Assembly: GCA_964489295.1 (NCBI GenBank) | Contig: CAZAXT010000019.1 | Location: forward strand, 1-11,216 | Origin: QS-5-54-17 sp964489295 | GTDB lineage: Bacteria > Patescibacteriota > Saccharimonadia > QS-5-54-17 | Direction of reading: 5' to 3' | Length of the DNA stretch: 11,216 nucleotides | In this document: piece after piece, positions 6,907 to 11,216 of the stretch | Position numbering within the stretch: the first letter of the stretch is position 1 | Layout of the letters: each line of letters starts with the position of its first letter | Program-made: the position numbers and the translations under genes | The notes under the pieces: model-generated | What the model was told of the DNA's origin: nothing | Database searches by the model: none | The model's input: only the letters and a program-made list of their open reading frames with translations

Positions 6907-8601
6907 CTAATGTAAGTGCGCGCCGCCCAAACGTTTGCGCAAATATCGCTTGAAACGGTGCCGATAGAATTGTATCACGCCCCCGGTCACGAGTAATACG
7001 ACCGGAATCGCCATCGGCCACCATGCCACTCGGGATGTCACGGTTGCCGGCGCCTGATCATCCACGTGCCACTGGATGGAGTTAGGGTTAAACCCTGCCA
7101 GTCGCCACTCTTCCCGGCTAATATTCGCCTGTGGAGCAAGCGAGCCCATGAAGGTTTCCTCCACCCGGACGTTGTCGATGATATACCCGCTGTCGTTATG
7201 CACGGTGCGTTGATCGTGTACGATACCGGGGAATACGATGCGCCGGGTCGCGTCTACCCGGATCTGATCAGCGGGGTTTTCCCGTTCCGGCAACNNNNNN
7301 NNNNNNNNNNNNNNNNNNNNNNNNNNNNNNNNNNNNNNNNNNNNNNNNNNNNNNNNNNNNNNNNNNNNNNNNNNNNNNNNNNNNNNNNNNNNNNCCGGAT
7401 ACACGAAGCCTTCGACCATTCGGGCCGGTATCTCCTGGCTTCTCAGAAGCGCGATCAGCGTATCAGCGACGTTGTATACGTTACCCGAACGTGCTTCGAG
7501 TATTCGGTCGGCTGGTATGCGCTCGGATCCGCCGGATTCCAGGGTGAATTCGTTTTGCACGAATGTATGTAGTTGCCGTATTTTCTTCCATGCAGTAGCG
7601 CTTTCATTGACGACATCCTGCCCCCGTTGTGCGACCGCTCCTTCAACAGGCCAATATTCGCCGGCTTTGGTATAGGAGGTAAGGGTTTCCGGAGTGTCAG
7701 AGGCGGGTTTCGCTCCCGCCGGATCATATCGGAGCTGTTGCGTGCGCACCGTTGCTGTTGTCGATACGTTGACCCGTTCGAATGGCCACAACCGGTAATC
7801 GGCTATGGTGTTTCCATTCCGGTCTACCCGCACCTCGTCCGGTTGCGGTTTGATGCTGTTGATGAATACCGATTGGTTGTGTAAATCAGGGGGTAGCGTA
7901 AACGACACGGTCTTCACGAAGGGCAGTGTATTGCGCAATTCGGTGTTCATATGCAATGTATGTGTCTGCGAAGCCATGAAAGACACGCCTAAGAAATTAC
8001 GCCCGACATCTTTCGAGCGAAACACCAGTTGTTGCCGGTCGTCAGACAGGGACACCCGGGAAGCCGGCGGATAGTAATTGACGTCCGGCAACGCAAGCGG
8101 CGCATCAATCGTGGCCCGCCACGAGTCGGCCACTCCGCCGTCCAGCAATGGGGCCCCGACTGTCGCGCTCTCCCCTATCGTTTGGATCCGTTCCGGAGTG
8201 GTATAGGAGACTTTGAAACGCCATGTCTCCCCTTCGCCCTGAATATCACGCGGGAAATCAAGCTGTAGTGTGGTGTGCTGGAATTGTCGATGAATAGCCC
8301 GGCTTTGCTGTTGTGTCGTTTCAAAGGGTATATCTGAGCCGTCCATGTATACCGCTTGGAGATTTTCAGCTTTCCGCACCGGCAACGCAAAATCCATCGT
8401 AGGCAGCGCCGCGTCCGTTTGATTCGCCACCGTTACCGTGTGTGTCATGTCGAGTTTTGAGTCAGCAGCGTCTACCGTAACGTTCGTCCGGGTTTCTATA
8501 CGAAAATTGTCTACTCCCTGAGCGTGCGCGGGTTGCGGGCTCAGGAACAACCCACCCAATACCAAAAGAATCATGCATCCAGTGATGTATATGGTTTTCA
8601 T
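6907..8601 (-). CDS. Secreted transglutaminase-like protein, C-terminally membrane anchored, interrupted by an assembly gap
   Basis: About 564 aa as assembled, with 34 residues unreadable. Residues 1-27 form a signal peptide (Lys2, hydrophobic core, AHA-Q cleavage site). A long beta-rich extracellular region follows (about 30-330). Residues 335-402 match a transglutaminase core, including the ALLRSQEIPARMVEGF helix-strand. Near the end comes a membrane helix (MAIPVVLLVTGGVIQFY) and a basic cytoplasmic tail (RHRFKRYLRKR). In the core, families read GxCxdxAd; here it is GNVYNVAD with Val375 where the nucleophilic Cys belongs, so thiol catalysis looks lost. The partner His and Asp would lie in the N run and cannot be judged. 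ATG at 8601 is preferred over GTG at 8607. Both sides of the gap share a frame, but the gap's true length is unknown. It may be a structural or binding protein at the cell surface. It follows a 98-nt spacer and precedes metG by 31 nt. Confidence 0.82.
   Translation of the reverse strand: MKTIYITGCMILLVLGGLFLSPQPAHAQGVDNFRIETRTNVTVDAADSKLDMTHTVTVANQTDAALPTMDFALPVRKAENLQAVYMDGSDIPFETTQQQSRAIHRQFQHTTLQLDFPRDIQGEGETWRFKVSYTTPERIQTIGESATVGAPLLDGGVADSWRATIDAPLALPDVNYYPPASRVSLSDDRQQLVFRSKDVGRNFLGVSFMASQTHTLHMNTELRNTLPFVKTVSFTLPPDLHNQSVFINSIKPQPDEVRVDRNGNTIADYRLWPFERVNVSTTATVRTQQLRYDPAGAKPASDTPETLTSYTKAGEYWPVEGAVAQRGQDVVNESATAWKKIRQLHTFVQNEFTLESGGSERIPADRILEARSGNVYNVADTLIALLRSQEIPARMVEGFVYPXXXXXXXXXXXXXXXXXXXXXXXXXXXXXXXXXXLPERENPADQIRVDATRRIVFPGIVHDQRTVHNDSGYIIDNVRVEETFMGSLAPQANISREEWRLAGFNPNSIQWHVDDQAPATVTSRVAWWPMAIPVVLLVTGGVIQFYRHRFKRYLRKRLGGAHLH
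7295..7394. other. Assembly gap (100 N)
   Basis: Exactly 100 unknown bases interrupt the transglutaminase-like gene. This is a common scaffold placeholder size, so the true length may differ. The two flanks are in the same reading frame given 100 bases, and the downstream flank looks like the end of the same exported protein, so one gene is the simplest reading. Confidence 0.99.
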
Positions 8602-8705
8602 ATGCACTCTACATGATACGTTGCCCGGTACGGGTTAAGAAACCACGCAGCAGGCGTTTTTGACAATAAACGGGCCAGAACCGCAACTTTTAATCGCGGC
8701 TTCGA

Positions 8706-9446
8706 CTATTGGAGTTTTTGACGTATTTCTTCTAGGGAGTAACCTTTTTCACGAAAGTGACGAATATCTTCCAAGCGCGGCAGCGTGACATGGGGTTCAT
8801 AATAGCGGCGGCGTTTGGCCGCGTCCTGTCTGTACGGCAACAACCCCTGCTCGGTATACCATTTGATCGTGCTCTCACGCACGCCGCTTCGCTCAGCCAG
8901 TCGTTTCCGGGTTATATACTCATCGGGTTGAGTATGGCTTCGGTGCATATGAATAGTGGGTATGGTTTTACCTCCCGGAAGCGGATAAGATCCGCGCGCG
9001 CCGGTCGATATGAACCCGTATCGTCCGTACAGCCTTTGAGCGTCTTCATTGTAGGATGCGACTTGGAGAAACACATCTCCGTTGGCTGCCTTCAGCACGG
9101 TTTCGATCAATTCCGAACCTAAGCCACGGTTCTGATACTCCGGCAAGACGTTCAAGGCGTACAATTCGTGGCCGTTTTGATGTGGCAGAGTGGTCACGAA
9201 CCCGCATATGCCCGCATCATCCTCGGCCACCCGGACCGTATAGTCAGGACTTTTGACCATGTGCTGCCACTCCGGTACTTTGCCGTGCCAGTCGATAGCC
9301 TGTATATCAGCTTCGGTAACCCCGTACGCCGGATTCGGATACTGGGTAATCCATGTTGTTGCTTGTACATACACGATGCCAACCACGTCCTCGACGGTCG
9401 CTTCCCTGATTGTTCCGTCCGGCCGTTTTCGTGTTGCGTTTGACAT
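8706..9446 (-). CDS. GNAT acetyltransferase fused to a C-terminal MerR-type DNA-binding domain
   Basis: 246-aa two-domain protein. Residues about 12-170 form a GNAT N-acetyltransferase: IREATVEDVVGIVYVQ at the start, strand-helix motif A LNVLPEYQNRGLGSELIE (98-115) with the acetyl-CoA pyrophosphate loop QNRGLG (105-110), then NEDAQRLYGRYGF (133-145). Residues about 177-246 form a MerR-type winged helix: ITRKRLAERSGVRESTIKWYT (helix-turn-helix), GLLPYRQ, RRRYYEP and EDIRHFREKGYSLEEIRQKL. MerR domains normally come first with an effector domain after; here the order is reversed and there is no long coiled-coil dimer helix after the wing. A natural reading is a regulator whose enzyme domain senses acetyl-CoA or a small substrate, or an acetyltransferase that controls its own expression. 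The ATG is at 9446, with a weak GGA 6-8 nt upstream. A perfect dyad lies 55-73 nt upstream. The gene has 98-nt gaps on both sides, unlike its neighbours. Confidence 0.92.
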   Translation of the reverse strand: MSNATRKRPDGTIREATVEDVVGIVYVQATTWITQYPNPAYGVTEADIQAIDWHGKVPEWQHMVKSPDYTVRVAEDDAGICGFVTTLPHQNGHELYALNVLPEYQNRGLGSELIETVLKAANGDVFLQVASYNEDAQRLYGRYGFISTGARGSYPLPGGKTIPTIHMHRSHTQPDEYITRKRLAERSGVRESTIKWYTEQGLLPYRQDAAKRRRYYEPHVTLPRLEDIRHFREKGYSLEEIRQKLQ

Positions 9447-9500
9447 ACGATTCCGTGTCGCAACCTCTGCATTCTATTTCAGATAGATATGCATGATTCC

Positions 9501-9519
9501 AGCATATGTACCATATGCT
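9501..9519. promoter_or_regulatory. Perfect 19-bp dyad, candidate operator of the GNAT-MerR gene
   Basis: Arms AGCATATG (9501-9508) and CATATGCT (9512-9519) are perfect inverted copies around 3 bases. Neither strand has a T-run after it, so it is not an intrinsic terminator. A compact 19-bp dyad is the size and symmetry bound by dimeric MerR proteins, and the next gene downstream encodes a MerR-type domain, so autoregulation is likely. A possible -10 (TAGAAT, 9476-9471) lies downstream of the dyad and a TATAAT (9560-9555, inside the end of rsmA) upstream; neither has a convincing -35. Confidence 0.55.
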
Positions 9520-9521
9520 TA

Positions 9522-9542
9522 ACTTATTACTTACTACTTATT
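9522..9542. repeat. Three tandem 7-bp repeats beside the dyad
   Basis: Plus-strand heptamers ACTTATT (9522-9528), ACTTACT (9529-9535) and ACTTATT (9536-9542) run head to tail just after the rsmA stop, two bases from the 19-bp dyad. A similar ACTTACTTAT lies at 2223-2232, in the leader of mnmA. They could be an iteron-like regulator site or simple AT-rich slippage. Confidence 0.55.
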
Positions 9543-9544
9543 CG

Positions 9545-10336
9545 TTACACTCCTATTATACCCTGCTCGATGCCGGTCGTATAGAGCGTGTGCCATTGAT
9601 CGAGCGATAGTTCTTGTGCTCTGGTATCCGGGTCGATACCCGCCACTTCCAGTGTCGTGATGACTTGGGGCTTATCTACATGCAAGCCGCCCGAGAGCGC
9701 ATTGGCGAGTTTTTTGCGGCGTTCACTGAATCCGGCTTTGACTAAACGGAAAAGCGCCTCCGTGTCGGCGGGGAAGTAGGGTGACTCCCGATAGGTTAGA
9801 CGCACGATGGCTGAATCGACCTGGGGTGGCGGATCAAACATTTCCCGAGACACGATATCCAACATCTCCGGCTCGGCAAAATACTGTACACTCACCGAGA
9901 GCATTGACATATCGCCCGGATAAGCACTGACTCGCTGCGCCAATTCTTTTTGCAGCAACAGAACGGCTATGGCGGGCGGATTGGCGTTGTCACCAAGAAT
10001 ACGGAGTAAATGCGAAGTTATATAGTAGGGAATATTCGCGGCCACTGTATACCCGGGCGGAAGCGTGGAAAAGTCGAATTGCAGGATATCACCGGAGACA
10101 ACGTGCAGGTTGTCAGCTTGTATGCGTTCCGGCAATTCCGAGGCTAATTCGGCATCCGCTTCCACTGCTACGACGCTGCCGGCCATCCGGCACAGATGTC
10201 GTGTCAAGGTACCCGTGCCCGGACCGATCTCCAGCACAGTATCTTCTGAAGTGACATGCGCGACCTCAACCATCCGCTGTAGCGTCGCTTCATCACGCAA
10301 CCAATGCTGGGCGAAAGATTTCTTTGCTTGGCTCAC
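9545..10336 (-). CDS. rsmA: 16S rRNA adenine-N6,N6-dimethyltransferase RsmA (KsgA)
   Basis: Uses S-adenosylmethionine to dimethylate two adjacent adenines in helix 45 of 16S rRNA, a late small-subunit maturation checkpoint. The 263-aa protein is full length. Residues 5-14 KKSFAQHWLR are the family KKSLGQxFL start. EIGPGTGTLT (36-45) is the SAM-binding loop, VEAD (58-61) and GDIL (82-85) complete the cofactor site, and NIPYYITS (101-108) is the catalytic NxPY motif. FDPPPQVDSA (167-176) and FSERRKKLANAL (203-214) are family blocks in the C-terminal part. The start is GTG at 10336, which overlaps the TGA of def in a GTGA junction. The next Met is residue 22, inside the conserved region, so GTG is firm. 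It lacks a Shine-Dalgarno, which fits translational coupling to def. Confidence 0.97.
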   Translation of the reverse strand: MSQAKKSFAQHWLRDEATLQRMVEVAHVTSEDTVLEIGPGTGTLTRHLCRMAGSVVAVEADAELASELPERIQADNLHVVSGDILQFDFSTLPPGYTVAANIPYYITSHLLRILGDNANPPAIAVLLLQKELAQRVSAYPGDMSMLSVSVQYFAEPEMLDIVSREMFDPPPQVDSAIVRLTYRESPYFPADTEALFRLVKAGFSERRKKLANALSGGLHVDKPQVITTLEVAGIDPDTRAQELSLDQWHTLYTTGIEQGIIGV

Positions 10337-10953
10337 GACCGTACCAGATGGGACACGTCGGCCCGTTTACGCCACTGTCGTTTCCGGCGTCTGGCGTTTT
10401 TGTATTCGGATAATTCGGCACTTTTCACCAAACAGGCACGTGTGGGGTCTTCCAAGTGGTCGATGAAAAGCGTACCGTTGAGGTGGTCTATTTCGTGCTG
10501 GAGCAGCACCGCCGCGGCACCATTGACATCCAGATGTATATCCTGGCCGGAGCGCGTCAACGCGGATACTTTAACCCGGTTGGACCTGTTTTTCGTCCAA
10601 CCCCATACTTCGGGAATATTGAGACATGATTCATCGAACTCTCTGATTGTCCTGGACTTCCATGTGATCTCCGGATTGACCAATACCAGCACTTCGTTGA
10701 ACCGTTTTTGCGCGATGGCGACATCGACGATCGATATGCATGTTTCGAAGCCGACTTGATTGGCTGACAAGCCGACCGTCATCGGTTTCCGTTTGTCACG
10801 GCTTTCACCTTTGTTGCTCGTTCCGTACACGTAGTCAAGGAGTTGCTCTATCTCATGCTGGACCGCGTTGGTGCGTAACTCCCGTTTCGTCACCCGTTTG
10901 CATGATGTTCTCAGTTTCGAATCGTTTGGCTCCAGTGGCTGCACCATGTTCAC
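10333..10953 (-). CDS. def: Peptide deformylase
   Basis: Metal enzyme that removes the formyl group from the initiator Met of new proteins. It is 206 aa from GTG 10953. The three family motifs are present: GLSANQVG (61-68, usually GxGxAAxQ), ESCLNIPE (108-115, usually EGCLS) with metal ligand Cys110, and QHEIDHLNG (152-160) with the HExxH metal and catalytic residues. Before motif 1 there is a charged stretch (YGTSNKGESRDKRK, 43-56) that lengthens the N-terminal part. The C-terminus ends in a very basic run (KNARRRKRQWRKR, 185-197); in E. coli the C-terminal helix binds the ribosome, so a similar tether is plausible. GTG at 10953 forms a GTGA overlap with the upstream gene; ATG at 10947 is the alternative, and neither has a Shine-Dalgarno. 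Variant motif residues remain compatible with activity. Confidence 0.95.
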   Translation of the reverse strand: MNMVQPLEPNDSKLRTSCKRVTKRELRTNAVQHEIEQLLDYVYGTSNKGESRDKRKPMTVGLSANQVGFETCISIVDVAIAQKRFNEVLVLVNPEITWKSRTIREFDESCLNIPEVWGWTKNRSNRVKVSALTRSGQDIHLDVNGAAAVLLQHEIDHLNGTLFIDHLEDPTRACLVKSAELSEYKNARRRKRQWRKRADVSHLVRS

Positions 10954-11216
10954 GCGGGAAAATCAATCAAACTTAGGCCGGTTTCTTCGTCGTATTCGCG
11001 GTGCCATGCATAAGGAAAAATCCGCATATGAATCTCGCACGTGCCGCCCACGGTCAACTCTTTGACGTGTCCGGCATACGCTCGGAGGTTCGCATCCGAA
11101 AGCACGGCATGGGCGTGAATAAACGGCTCATCGTCTTTGAGTGCTACATTGCCCTGGAGGCTGGCTATTTCTACGACTTGGTCGAATTGCTGGAACTCGT
11201 ACGCCCGGGTCTCCAG
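10950..11216 (-). CDS. PPC/DUF296 domain protein, C-terminal part (cut by window edge)
   Basis: The last 88 residues of a protein whose start lies beyond the right edge. The sequence fits the PPC (plant and prokaryote conserved, DUF296) domain: YEFQQFDQVVEIASLQGNVA, then PFIHAHAVLSD (33-43) with the paired His characteristic of the family, YAGHVKELTVGGTCEIHM (48-65), and a short tail ending IDFPA. Stand-alone bacterial members are about 140 aa, so roughly a third is missing. Bacterial PPC proteins are trimeric and of unclear role; some are annotated as DNA-binding because of plant AT-hook relatives, but no AT-hook is seen here. The TGA overlaps the GTG of def by 4 nt, so the two are probably co-translated. 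Confidence 0.85.
   Translation of the reverse strand: METRAYEFQQFDQVVEIASLQGNVALKDDEPFIHAHAVLSDANLRAYAGHVKELTVGGTCEIHMRIFPYAWHREYDEETGLSLIDFPA

Noticed and set aside
8681..8699. Hairpin CCGCGA-TTAAAAG-TTGCGG after the GNAT-MerR stop, considered as a terminator
   Set aside because: Only 6 bp including a G-T pair, a 7-nt loop and no T-run downstream on the minus strand. The rest of the 98-nt gap (8608-8705) shows no clear promoter or RNA gene.
9501..9519. Dyad considered as an rsmA transcription terminator
   Set aside because: The stem is A-T rich and not followed by a T-run on either strand; operator use fits better.
9555..9560. Perfect TATAAT (minus strand) inside the end of rsmA
   Set aside because: No -35 match at 16-18 nt and no TG extension. 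It overlaps rsmA codons, so it is mentioned only as context for the dyad.
1..11216. Mobile element, phage, CRISPR, toxin-antitoxin or defence system
   Set aside because: No transposase, integrase, repeat-spacer array, toxin or defence domain was found on either strand. The content is housekeeping genes with consistent orientation.

Overview
The window is a dense, single-direction stretch of bacterial housekeeping DNA. All twelve genes lie on the minus strand, so transcription runs from high to low coordinates. GC content is moderate (about half). The AlaRS and MetRS variants, the GTG starts with GTGA stop-start overlaps and the compact layout suggest a Candidate Phyla Radiation (Patescibacteria) bacterium, possibly Saccharibacteria-like. 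That placement is inference from remembered family features; no phylogeny was run. The 100-base N run points to a draft or metagenome scaffold.

In transcription order: the C-terminal end of a PPC/DUF296 protein (cut by the window edge), peptide deformylase (def) and 16S rRNA dimethyltransferase (rsmA) are joined by 4-nt GTGA overlaps. A 98-nt AT-rich control region follows, holding three tandem heptamers and a perfect 19-bp dyad. Next come a GNAT-MerR fusion protein, a 98-nt spacer with no clear signal, and a secreted, C-terminally anchored transglutaminase-like protein interrupted by the N run. Then metG, tatD, two unrecognised small genes (88 and 117 aa), a cysteine desulfurase, a YdcF-family membrane protein, mnmA, and the N-terminal 352 codons of alaS.

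Most of the genes serve translation: aminoacylation (metG, alaS), N-terminal processing of new proteins (def), 16S rRNA modification (rsmA) and tRNA wobble thiolation (cysteine desulfurase feeding MnmA). TatD and the YdcF protein are common companions of such genes. The oddities are a transglutaminase fold with Val at the expected catalytic Cys, a GNAT-MerR fusion downstream of a likely self-operator, a MetRS with two altered active-site positions, two coupled genes of unknown function, and a candidate leaderless start for ydcF created within an 11-bp tandem repeat. No CRISPR array, tRNA, rRNA, transposase or phage gene was seen. No intergenic stretch exceeds 100 nt.
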